Below the pieces are notes generated by a model. The model was not told the origin of the DNA, ran no database searches, and saw only the letters and a program-made list of their open reading frames with translations. This document shows, in pieces, positions 1 to 7,405 of a stretch of 25,515 nucleotides of DNA. Source of the DNA: JBOFOR01 sp051654865 (GTDB lineage Bacteria; Bacillota; Clostridia; Peptostreptococcales; Peptostreptococcaceae); assembly GCA_051654865.1 (NCBI GenBank), contig JBOFYV010000121.1:1-25515 (forward strand), written 5' to 3'. Both the position numbers and the translations under genes were made by a program. How positions within the stretch are numbered: the first letter of the stretch is position 1; every line of letters begins with the position of its first letter.

Positions 1-119
<119 letters not shown>

Positions 120-217
120 ATCTTTTTTTGTGTCTAAAATTATATATTTTATAAATTAGGATAATATATTCATATAGCTTATAGTTTGAATAATAATTTT
201 TCTAAGGAGTAATGTAT

Positions 218-409
218 ATGAAAAAACTTGCGTTAATTCTAGTGATAGTAGGAGCACTAAACTGGGGTGGTATAGGAGTTTTAGGTGTAGATTTAATAGG
301 AAATATTTTTGGAGGGACCTATCAAGTTATAAGTAGAATGATATATTTTATAGTAGGATTAGCAGGTATATATGTTATTCCAATATTAATGCCCTACATT
401 AAAGAATAA
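218..409 (+). CDS. DUF378 family small membrane protein
   Basis: This is a 63-residue protein made almost entirely of two hydrophobic segments, roughly residues 3-27 and 35-57, joined by a short polar turn. The opening KKLALILVIVGALNWG and the following GVDLIGNIFG match the pattern I know from DUF378 proteins (YuzA type), whose function is not established. An in-frame ATG lies at 212, but AAGGAG at 204-209 would sit only 2 nt from it. The ATG at 218 has 8 nt spacing and is the better start. The gene stands alone between the 5S rRNA and a hairpin at 423-458. Membrane location is inferred from hydrophobicity. Confidence 0.85.
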   Translation: MKKLALILVIVGALNWGGIGVLGVDLIGNIFGGTYQVISRMIYFIVGLAGIYVIPILMPYIKE

Positions 410-422
410 ATTGGATAAATTT

Positions 423-458
423 AAGCCGTTGATTACATTTAAAAAGTCAACGGCTTTT
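423..458 (+). terminator. Rho-independent terminator after the DUF378 gene
   Basis: The arms AAGCCGTTGA (423-432) and TCAACGGCTT (447-456) are perfect 10-base complements with a 14-nt loop. Only four T (455-458) follow, so read-through into the decarboxylase gene is possible. Confidence 0.75.
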
Positions 459-478
459 AAGTATATAAGGAGATAACT

Positions 479-1891
479 ATGAAAAACACAATTATAAATG
501 AACTAAAAAATATTGTAGATACAGATTTAATATCATTTCATATGCCTGGTCATAAATTAGGAAAAATATATGATAAATTAGGATATACAGATGTAGTAAA
601 AAATATATATAAAATGGATACTACAGAGATTGATGGAACAGACAACTTACATTCACCAAATGGGATTATAGAAGATTCTCAAAAGAGAGCATCTAAGCTA
701 TTTAATAGTAAAGAAACATACTATTTAGTAAATGGCAGTACGTGTGGAATACAAAGTGCTATAATGGCAGTGTGTAATCCTAATGATAAAATAATAGTAA
801 ATAGAGATTGTCATCAATCTGTTATAAGTGCATGTATTTTAGGTAATATAGATCCTGTGTATATATATCCTCAAATAGATAAAGAAAACAATATATTAAA
901 AGGTATTGAAGTAGAAGATGCATTAAATATAATTAACTATAACCAAGATGCTAAAGCTATACTAGTTACTTATCCAACTTATTATGGAATGACATACGAC
1001 TTAAAAAAGATATGTAACTATGCTCATAGTAAGGATATGATAGTAATAGTTGATGAAGCACATGGTTCACATTTAGGATTAAGTGATGAGTTACCTAAAA
1101 CTGCTATTGAGCAGGGTGCGGATATAGTAATTCAAAGTACTCATAAAACACTACCATCATTTACACAATCGTCTATGATACACACTCAAGGTGACAGGAT
1201 AGATAAAGAAAAGCTATCTACTATGTTAAGAATGATAGAATCATCGAGTCCATCATATGTACTTATGTCTTCGCTAGAGCTGGCAGTAGACATATATGAT
1301 AAGTATGGTAAAGAACTAATGGAAAAATTATTGAAAAATATAGATGAATTTAAAAATAGAATGAAAAATAATGAATTGATAGATATACATAATAAACATG
1401 ATAAGACTAAAGTATTTGTAAGTTCAAAATCACTTGGATTAACAGGATATGAACTAGATGAACTTCTTAGAAATAAATATAATATTCAAGTAGAGCTATC
1501 AAACTATTATGGAGTATTATTAATATGTACACTAGGTAATGAAGAAAGAGATTTCAAAAGTCTAGAAATAGCACTAAATGAGATTACAGAAAAACATAAC
1601 AAAAATAAAGCAGTTGAAAATATAGAATATCCAACAGAGATACCAATAAAGAAATTAAGTCCAAGAGAAGCATTTTATAATTCAAAGAAAAGTGTTAAAA
1701 TATATGAAAGCATAGGAAAAATATGTGGAGAAAATGTTATTCCTTATCCACCAGGTATAAGTTTATTATCTCCAGGAGAAATAATTACAAAGGAAATTAT
1801 AGATTATATAATACTATGCAACAAAAAAGGTATGAATGTAAGTGGAATGAAAGACTCTAATTTAGAGTATATACAAATTTTAGATAAATAG
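479..1891 (+). CDS. Orn/Lys/Arg decarboxylase family protein (YaaO type)
   Basis: This 470-residue PLP-dependent fold-type I enzyme would remove the carboxyl group from a basic amino acid (arginine, lysine or ornithine) to give a polyamine precursor. Visible marks are HMPGHK at 21-26, GSTCGIQSAI near 86-95, VNRDCHQSV near 107-115 with the ring-stacking histidine, DEAHGSHLG at 192-200 with the cofactor-binding aspartate, and STHKTLPS at 220-227, where K223 should form the Schiff base. The length fits the short Gram-positive class that lacks the N-terminal wing domain of the E. coli enzymes. AAGGAG at 467-472 precedes the ATG by 6 nt. In B. subtilis the homologue yaaO sits directly before tmk, as here. 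Which amino acid is used cannot be read from the sequence. Confidence 0.9.
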   Translation: MKNTIINELKNIVDTDLISFHMPGHKLGKIYDKLGYTDVVKNIYKMDTTEIDGTDNLHSPNGIIEDSQKRASKLFNSKETYYLVNGSTCGIQSAIMAVCNPNDKIIVNRDCHQSVISACILGNIDPVYIYPQIDKENNILKGIEVEDALNIINYNQDAKAILVTYPTYYGMTYDLKKICNYAHSKDMIVIVDEAHGSHLGLSDELPKTAIEQGADIVIQSTHKTLPSFTQSSMIHTQGDRIDKEKLSTMLRMIESSSPSYVLMSSLELAVDIYDKYGKELMEKLLKNIDEFKNRMKNNELIDIHNKHDKTKVFVSSKSLGLTGYELDELLRNKYNIQVELSNYYGVLLICTLGNEERDFKSLEIALNEITEKHNKNKAVENIEYPTEIPIKKLSPREAFYNSKKSVKIYESIGKICGENVIPYPPGISLLSPGEIITKEIIDYIILCNKKGMNVSGMKDSNLEYIQILDK

Positions 1892-1933
1892 ATTAAATTA
1901 AACCTAATATATATAATCAGATGGAGGTGAAAA

Positions 1934-1962
1934 CTGCTAAATTTATAAAATATATTTAGTAG
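1934..1962 (+). promoter_or_regulatory. Leader hairpin between a strong Shine-Dalgarno and the tmk start
   Basis: GGAGGTGA at 1923-1930 is the best ribosome-binding sequence in this gap but lies 43 nt before the tmk ATG. Between them CTGCTAAAT (1934-1942) can pair with ATTTAGTAG (1954-1962), including one G-U pair. Folding would bring the strong site nearer to the ATG and would bury part of the weak local AGGA (1961-1964). A translational role is inference. Confidence 0.4.
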
Positions 1963-1972
1963 GATATAAAAA

Positions 1973-2662
1973 ATGAGCGGAAAGTTAATAATCATAGAAA
2001 GTGGATCTGATGCAAGTGGAAAGGCCACTCAAACTAGAAAACTATATGACAGATTAGTAAAAGATGGATACAAAGTTAGAAAAGTAGAATATCCAAACTA
2101 TAATTCAGAATCATCAGCTTTAGTAAAGATGTATTTGAGAGGAGATTTTGGAGCTAAAGCAACAGATGTTGATCCATATGTAGCATCTACATTTTTTGCT
2201 GCAGATAGATATGCTTCATTCAAAACGGAGTGGGAGCATTTTTATAATGAAGGTGGAATAATACTTGCTGATAGATATACAACGTCTAATATGGTGCATC
2301 AAGCGTCTAAAATGGACAAGGAAGATAGAGATAAATATATAAATTGGTTGGTAGACTTTGAATTCAATATGTATAAGATACCAAAGCCTGATTGTGTTGT
2401 ATTCCTTGATGTTCCTGTAGAATTTAGCAAAAAGCTTATGGAAAATAGAAAAAATAAAATAACTGGTGAAGAAAAGAAAGATATACATGAAAGTGATATA
2501 AAATATCTTGAGCAATCGTATAATAACTCTTTATATATAGCAAACAAGTATGATTGGCAAAAAATTAATTGTGTTGAAGACAACACATTAAGAAGCATAG
2601 ATAGTATACATGAGGAGATATATAAATTAGTTACAGATACAATAGAATCTATGGAGAGGTAG
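1973..2662 (+). CDS. tmk: Thymidylate (dTMP) kinase, divergent form
   Basis: The enzyme would phosphorylate dTMP to dTDP in dTTP synthesis. At 229 residues it is slightly longer than typical bacterial Tmk (about 205-215). The N-terminal loop reads GSDASGKAT after a beta strand KLIIIES, followed by QTRKLYDRL, which resembles the family pattern. The residue after the P-loop lysine is Ala where Ser or Thr is normal. ADRYTTSNMVHQ near 100-111 matches the DR(Y/H) nucleotide-binding segment, and FLDVPVEFSKKLMENR followed by a charged stretch looks like the lid region. The start is fixed by an in-frame TAA at 1967-1969. The position between yaaO and holB supports the call. The stop lies 2 nt before the holB ATG, so the two are co-transcribed. 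Confidence 0.85.
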   Translation: MSGKLIIIESGSDASGKATQTRKLYDRLVKDGYKVRKVEYPNYNSESSALVKMYLRGDFGAKATDVDPYVASTFFAADRYASFKTEWEHFYNEGGIILADRYTTSNMVHQASKMDKEDRDKYINWLVDFEFNMYKIPKPDCVVFLDVPVEFSKKLMENRKNKITGEEKKDIHESDIKYLEQSYNNSLYIANKYDWQKINCVEDNTLRSIDSIHEEIYKLVTDTIESMER

Positions 2663-2664
2663 AT

Positions 2665-3600
2665 ATGTATTTTGAAAATATTATAGGACAAGAGTTTGCT
2701 AAAAAGTATTTAGGAAACTCTATCGCAAAAAATAAGGTTAATCATGCTTATATGTTTGAAGGGATAGAAGGAATAGGGAAAAAGAAATTTTCAGAAGAAT
2801 TTTCTAAAATATTATTAGAAATAGAGAATTTAGAAAATAGTCCGGATCTTATAAATATACATCCTGATGGAAATAGTATAAAAATAGCACAAATTAGAAA
2901 ACTACAAACAGATATAATCATAAAGCCACACAAAAAATATAAAATTTATATAATAAATCAAGCAGAGAAAATGACGGTAGAAGCTCAAAATGCACTCTTA
3001 AAGACGTTAGAAGAACCACCTGAATATGCTATGATGATTTTGATTACAAGTAATAAAGCAGCGCTTCTAGACACAATCAAATCTAGATGCGAAACAGTAA
3101 AATTTTTACCAATATCTTTAATTGATTTAAAAAAATACTTAGTACAAAATGGGGTAGAAGAACAAAGAGCTCAATTATTAGCGACTTTTTCTAGAGGGAG
3201 TATTGAAAAAGCACTAGAATTATCAGAGTCTGCAGATTTTGCATTAATGAGAGAAGACATACAAATGTACATAGAAACAATACTAGAAAAAAATCTAATA
3301 GATATACTAGAAATACCTACAGGTATGGATAAGTATAAGGCAGATATCATAGGAACATTAGATATTATGATAAACTATTTTAGAGATATGATGATAGAAA
3401 AAGAAAATGCAGACAAGAGTATGATTATAAATGCAGACAAAATCACATTCATAAAAAATATGAGCAAAAAAATTAACTATTCTCAAGTATCTAAAATTAT
3501 TGATATAATAGAAGAAACTAAAAAAAAGATAAGAAGCAATTGTAACTTTAATATTAGCATACAAGTTATGGCTTTAAATATATATGAGGTGATAAAATGA
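2665..3600 (+). CDS. holB: DNA polymerase III delta' subunit (clamp loader)
   Basis: This 311-residue AAA+-type protein would be the delta' subunit of the clamp loader, which opens the sliding clamp and places it on primed DNA. FENIIGQE starts the fold, and HAYMFEGIEGIGKKKFS (27-43) is the degenerate P-loop region. AQNALLKTLEEPPE (107-120) is the most conserved segment of the gamma/delta' family, and TIKSRCETV (137-145) contains the SRC motif with the arginine used in trans. No cysteine cluster lies between the P-loop and the IHPDG segment, so the usual zinc module is missing. GGAGAGG near 2653-2659 serves the ATG. The gene overlaps ricT by 4 nt (ATGA), which suggests coupled translation. Confidence 0.92.
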   Translation: MYFENIIGQEFAKKYLGNSIAKNKVNHAYMFEGIEGIGKKKFSEEFSKILLEIENLENSPDLINIHPDGNSIKIAQIRKLQTDIIIKPHKKYKIYIINQAEKMTVEAQNALLKTLEEPPEYAMMILITSNKAALLDTIKSRCETVKFLPISLIDLKKYLVQNGVEEQRAQLLATFSRGSIEKALELSESADFALMREDIQMYIETILEKNLIDILEIPTGMDKYKADIIGTLDIMINYFRDMMIEKENADKSMIINADKITFIKNMSKKINYSQVSKIIDIIEETKKKIRSNCNFNISIQVMALNIYEVIK

Positions 3601-4487
3601 TAAAGATAGTGGGTGTTAGATTTAAAAATGCAGGGAAAATATATTACTTTGATCCAGTTGAATTAGAAGTTGAAAAAAATATGGATGTAGTAGTAGAAAC
3701 TGCAAGGGGATTAGAATATGGTAAAGTTGTAGTTGGACCAAAAGAAATAGCAGAAGAAGAATTAGTGTCACCATTAAAACCAATTATAAGAGTTGCTACA
3801 GAAGAAGATAATCAAATATATCTTGAAAATAAAGAAAAAGCAAAAGAAACATTTGAATTATGTCAACAAAAAATAAAAGATCATAACCTAACAATGTTTT
3901 TAATAGATTGTGAATACACTTTTGATAGAAACAAGTTAATATTCTACTTTACAGCAGAAGGAAGAATAGATTTTAGAGAGCTAGTAAAAGATTTAGCATC
4001 TATATTTAAAACAAGAATAGAATTAAGACAAATTGGAGTTAGAGATGAAGCTAAATCAATAGGCGGACTTGGACCATGTGGAAGAAAACTATGTTGTTCA
4101 TCATGGCTAGGAGATTTCCAACCTGTATCAATAAAAATGGCAAAGGATCAAAATTTATCACTTAACCCAACTAAAATATCAGGTATATGTGGGAGACTAT
4201 TCTGTTGCTTGAAGTATGAGCATGATGTATATGCAGAAGCTTTAGACCAATTACCAGTAGTAGGAGCAATAGTAAAAACAGGTGATGGTAAAGGGAAAGT
4301 AATAGAAGTAAATGCATTATTAGAGCAAATAAAAGTGGAGTTTAATGACAAAACTATAAAAATATACGAAAAAGAAAATATAACAGTATTACAAGAACCT
4401 AAAAAATGCAAAGGTGGATGTGATCATTTAAGAGAAGAAGGATTAGATGAAGCGACACTAAGAGAACTAAAAAAATTAGAAGACTAA
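3597..4487 (+). CDS. ricT: PSP1 domain protein, RicT/YaaT family
   Basis: In B. subtilis RicT works with RicA and RicF, forming an iron-sulfur complex that helps RNase Y mature mRNAs and is needed for competence, biofilm formation and sporulation. The 296-residue product begins with IVGVRFKNAGKIYYFD, typical of YaaT proteins. The two cysteine clusters CGRKLCC (161-167) and CGRLFCC (198-204) define the PSP1 domain and supply cluster ligands. A third cysteine pair, KCKGGC, lies near the C terminus. The partner genes are not in this window. The start overlaps the end of holB and a hairpin at 4501-4524 follows, so tmk-holB-ricT form one unit. B. subtilis has yaaQ and yaaR between tmk and holB; both are absent here. 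Confidence 0.93.
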   Translation: MIKIVGVRFKNAGKIYYFDPVELEVEKNMDVVVETARGLEYGKVVVGPKEIAEEELVSPLKPIIRVATEEDNQIYLENKEKAKETFELCQQKIKDHNLTMFLIDCEYTFDRNKLIFYFTAEGRIDFRELVKDLASIFKTRIELRQIGVRDEAKSIGGLGPCGRKLCCSSWLGDFQPVSIKMAKDQNLSLNPTKISGICGRLFCCLKYEHDVYAEALDQLPVVGAIVKTGDGKGKVIEVNALLEQIKVEFNDKTIKIYEKENITVLQEPKKCKGGCDHLREEGLDEATLRELKKLED

Positions 4488-4500
4488 TATAAAGTAAGGG

Positions 4501-4524
4501 GGTAGGATTTTTTCCTACTTTTTT
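4501..4524 (+). terminator. Rho-independent terminator after ricT
   Basis: GGTAGGA (4501-4507) pairs with TCCTACT (4513-4519) with one G-U pair, a five-T loop and six T at the end (4519-4524). It separates the tmk-holB-ricT unit from the methyltransferase gene. Confidence 0.8.
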
Positions 4525-4560
4525 ACGTATAAGTGCATAAAGACATGAGAGGAGAGTAAC

Positions 4561-5310
4561 ATGGACATAAAATTAAAAGAAACAGAAAGAATAGATGATT
4601 TACAACTAAAGGGACTAAAATTAATCCAAGATACCAATGGATTCTGTTTTGGAATAGATGCAGTTCTATTAGCTAACTTTGCAAAAGTTAAAAAAGGAGC
4701 TAAAGTTGTAGATTTAGGAACGGGAACAGGAATAATACCTATACTTATATCTGGAAAAAGTGAAGCATCACAAATAATAGGTGTAGAAATACAAGAAGAA
4801 GTACATGAAATGGCTACTCGTTCAGTAAAACTGAATAACCTAGAAGACAGAGTAAAAATAATAAATGCAGATATAAAAACAATAGATAAAGAACTAGAAG
4901 TACATGGATATCATGTAGTAACATCAAATCCACCATATATGCATGAAGGTGGAATAAAGAATCCTAATGATAAAAAAATGATATCTAGACATGAAGTAAA
5001 ATGTACACTAGAAGATGTAATAAGAGCAGCATCAAGACTTACGATGCCAAAAGGGAAGTTTTATATGATACACAGACCTATAAGACTAGTAGATATATCT
5101 ACATTAGGAAGAAAGTACAATTTAGAACCTAAAAAGATACAATTTATACATCCTAAAGCAGGTAAAGCACCTAATTTAGTATTAGTTGAATTTATAAAAG
5201 ATGGAAGACCAGAGCTTAAAATATTAGATCCATTATACGTATATGGAGAAGATGGAAACTATACAGAAGAATTAAAAGCAATATATGCAAATGAAGATAT
5301 AGGAGAATAA
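4561..5310 (+). CDS. tRNA1(Val) (adenine-N6)-methyltransferase-like protein (YabB type)
   Basis: This 249-residue SAM-dependent methyltransferase has the class I fold. Motif I reads VVDLGTGTGIIPIL (49-62), and the acidic residue for ribose binding is in GVEIQEE (74-80). SNPPYMHEGG (122-131) is the NPPY motif of enzymes that methylate an exocyclic amino group of adenine. The family includes E. coli TrmN6 (YfiC), which makes m6A37 in tRNA-Val, and B. subtilis YabB, which holds the same place before rsmI. The substrate here is inferred. GAGAGGAGAG upstream supplies the ribosome binding site. The gene ends in two successive TAA codons, and rsmI starts right after them. Confidence 0.88.
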   Translation: MDIKLKETERIDDLQLKGLKLIQDTNGFCFGIDAVLLANFAKVKKGAKVVDLGTGTGIIPILISGKSEASQIIGVEIQEEVHEMATRSVKLNNLEDRVKIINADIKTIDKELEVHGYHVVTSNPPYMHEGGIKNPNDKKMISRHEVKCTLEDVIRAASRLTMPKGKFYMIHRPIRLVDISTLGRKYNLEPKKIQFIHPKAGKAPNLVLVEFIKDGRPELKILDPLYVYGEDGNYTEELKAIYANEDIGE

Positions 5311-5313
5311 TAA

Positions 5314-6147
5314 ATGAGCGGGAAATTATATATATGTCCAACACCTATAGGTAACTTAGAGGATATGACTTATAGAACAATAAGAATATTAAATGAAGTA
5401 GATTTAATAGCAGCAGAAGATACAAGACATAGTCTAAAATTATTAAATCACTTTGAAATATCTAAACCATTAACTAGTTACCATGAACATAACAAAGATT
5501 CAAAAGGTGGTTACTTAATAAATAAATTATTAGATGGTGAAAATATAGCATTAATAAGTGATGCAGGTATGCCAGGAATATCTGACCCAGGAGAAGAAAT
5601 CATAAAAGAAGCTATAGAGAATAATATAGAAATAGAGGTATTACCGGGAGCTACAGCTTCAATAACAGCTTTAGTAGGTTCAGGGTTAAATACATCTAAG
5701 TTTGCATTTGAAGGCTTCTTAGATAGAGATAAGAAGGTTAGAAGGGCACAACTAGAGGAAGTCAAAGAAGAAACAAGAACAATAATATTCTATGAATCTC
5801 CACATAGACTAAAAGATACTCTAAAAGATATGTTAAAAATATTAGGAAATAGAAAAATAGCATTAAATAGAGAATTAACTAAGAGATATCAAGAAGTAAT
5901 AAGAGAAGATATAGAAACAGCAATTAACATATTCGATGAAAAAGAAGTTAAAGGTGAGTTTGTTTTAATAGTTGAAGGATTTACAGGTGAAAAGACTGTA
6001 AAAAATTCATATGATGATCTTAATGAAAGAGAGTATGTTTTAACATTAATAGAAAATGGTATGAATAAAAAAGATGCAATTAAAGCAGTGTGTAAAGATA
6101 GAAAACTTAAAAAGGATGTAGTTTATAAACAAGTATTAGATTTATAA
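5314..6147 (+). CDS. rsmI: 16S rRNA (cytidine-1402-2'-O)-methyltransferase
   Basis: RsmI adds the 2'-O-methyl group to C1402 in the decoding centre of 16S rRNA, using SAM. The 277-residue protein has the tetrapyrrole-methylase fold. CPTPIGNLEDMTYRTI starts the first domain, AAEDTRHS follows at 33-40, and SDAGMPGISDPG (82-93) and LPGATASITAL are SAM-pocket signatures. FYESPHRL comes later and is typical of the family. The C-terminal tail GMNKKDAIKAVCKD is the helical end also seen in relatives. It follows the TrmN6-like gene by 3 nt, so the two are translated from one message. The B. subtilis equivalent is yabC. Confidence 0.95.
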   Translation: MSGKLYICPTPIGNLEDMTYRTIRILNEVDLIAAEDTRHSLKLLNHFEISKPLTSYHEHNKDSKGGYLINKLLDGENIALISDAGMPGISDPGEEIIKEAIENNIEIEVLPGATASITALVGSGLNTSKFAFEGFLDRDKKVRRAQLEEVKEETRTIIFYESPHRLKDTLKDMLKILGNRKIALNRELTKRYQEVIREDIETAINIFDEKEVKGEFVLIVEGFTGEKTVKNSYDDLNEREYVLTLIENGMNKKDAIKAVCKDRKLKKDVVYKQVLDL

Positions 6148-6179
6148 AAATTTATACAAGACAAAATGGGGTGGTGTCT

Positions 6180-6875
6180 ATGGAACTACAAGAAAAACTA
6201 TTAGATAGCTTAAATAGTAAATGTACTTATAAAGAAATTGAAAAATTAGATAATGAAAACATACTAGAAGTTATAATACCTGAAGTAAAAGAAATGAAGC
6301 TAGTTGGAGAATGTAAATACCATGTAGTAAATGCTTATAATCATTCTATAAATGCATTAAAAGAATTTGAAGAAGTTATAAACAAAGATGATTTTTTACC
6401 AACACATTTAAAACCTAGTATAGAAAATTACTTAAATGATAGCAAAGGCTTAAAAATAAGTAAGTTAGGATTATTAAAATTAGGTGTATTTTTACATGAT
6501 ATAGGAAAACCAGCGAGTAGAACAGTTGATGAAACAGGTAGAGCTCATTTTAGAGGTCATGAAAAAGTAGGAGCTGATATAGCTTTTGAATTAGGGCAAA
6601 AGCTACAGTTAAACAAAAATGATAAAGATATATTATATAAATATGTTAAAAATCATATGATATTATTAATACTTTTTAAGAACAATGATATGAGTAAAGA
6701 TAGGCTATTTGAGATATTTGATTTATTAGGTGAAGATATAATTGGTATAACTTTATTAGGGTATGCAGACATAGTTTCAACTAGAAAATTGCTAGACCCT
6801 AATGAAGATATGGGAGTGATAAAAACATATATGGAATATGTTTTAACTAATTATATATATAAATATAAAAAGTAA
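6180..6875 (+). CDS. HD-domain phosphohydrolase-like protein
   Basis: This 231-residue protein contains an HD metal-dependent phosphohydrolase domain. Candidate metal ligands are H55 in NAYNHSINAL, the HD pair H106-D107 in GVFLHDIGKP, H123 and H127 in RAHFRGHEKVG, and D197 in GYADIV. The HDIGKP segment and the following FRGHEKVGADIA resemble the HD half of bacterial CCA-adding enzymes and related nucleases, but no nucleotidyltransferase domain is present. Upstream GTG codons at 6171 and 6174 are part of the ribosome binding sequence GGGGTGG, so ATG 6180 is the preferred start. It is the last gene of the run from 4561. The substrate is unknown; a role on RNA or a nucleotide is only a guess from its neighbours. 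Confidence 0.82.
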   Translation: MELQEKLLDSLNSKCTYKEIEKLDNENILEVIIPEVKEMKLVGECKYHVVNAYNHSINALKEFEEVINKDDFLPTHLKPSIENYLNDSKGLKISKLGLLKLGVFLHDIGKPASRTVDETGRAHFRGHEKVGADIAFELGQKLQLNKNDKDILYKYVKNHMILLILFKNNDMSKDRLFEIFDLLGEDIIGITLLGYADIVSTRKLLDPNEDMGVIKTYMEYVLTNYIYKYKK

Positions 6876-6896
6876 ATATGTGAATAAAAAAACAAT

Positions 6897-6933
6897 AAAG
6901 GCTATAGAGTATTTAAAATATTCTATAGCCTTT
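6897..6933. terminator. Bidirectional terminator between the HD gene and lrp
   Basis: AAAGGCTATAGA (6897-6908) pairs perfectly with TCTATAGCCTTT (6922-6933), and the stem continues inward with further A-T and G-U pairs. It lies between convergent genes, and A and T runs at either side suit termination on both strands. Confidence 0.85.
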
Positions 6934-6951
6934 AATATAAAAAATATATTA

Positions 6952-7380
6952 TTACAATATAGATTTTGCTTGTATTGGAGTAGATAGTATAACAGATGTT
7001 TTAGTAGAACCTATTTTTTTGATACTATCTATAACCTCTTCAAGTTCATACATATCTTTAACTATTACCTTTAATACAGAACAGTCATCACCTGTTATAT
7101 GATGACATTCAACTATACGGTCATCTTTACGAGCTTCAGCTATAAAATCCTGGTACTTGTTGCTAGGAAGAGAAATATGTATAAATGCCTTTATAACTCT
7201 ACCTAAAGCATCAGGATTAACTATGGCTTTATATCCTTCTATTATTCCTGATTCTTCTAACCTTTTCACTCTTTCAGATACTGCAGGAGATGTTAATCCT
7301 ACTATTTTTCCTAAATCTTTCATAGAAATTCTACCGTCTTTTTGAAGAATATCTATTATTTTGTGATCTGTAACATCCAT
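6952..7380 (-). CDS. Lrp/AsnC family transcriptional regulator
   Basis: This 142-residue protein has the two-part Lrp/AsnC layout. An N-terminal helix-turn-helix spans about residues 3-50 (DHKIIDILQKDGRISMKDL, then SPAVSERVKRLEESGII). A C-terminal RAM effector domain starts near AFIHISLP and includes ECHHITGDDCSVLKV, the segment that forms the ligand-binding dimer interface. The start uses the G-rich site AGGGGG on the minus strand. It lies 25 nt downstream of the nicotinate phosphoribosyltransferase gene and is probably co-transcribed with it. Members of the family bind amino acids and regulate themselves and nearby genes; a link to NAD salvage is inference from the pairing only. Confidence 0.92.
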   Translation of the reverse strand: MDVTDHKIIDILQKDGRISMKDLGKIVGLTSPAVSERVKRLEESGIIEGYKAIVNPDALGRVIKAFIHISLPSNKYQDFIAEARKDDRIVECHHITGDDCSVLKVIVKDMYELEEVIDSIKKIGSTKTSVILSTPIQAKSIL

Positions 7381-7405
7381 TTTAAATCCCCCTATTTTTT
7401 AGTAT

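Noticed and set aside
156..193. AGGATAAT and GAAT before the DUF378 gene as a SigH promoter
   Set aside because: The gap between the two elements is about 20 bp, while SigH needs 11-12.
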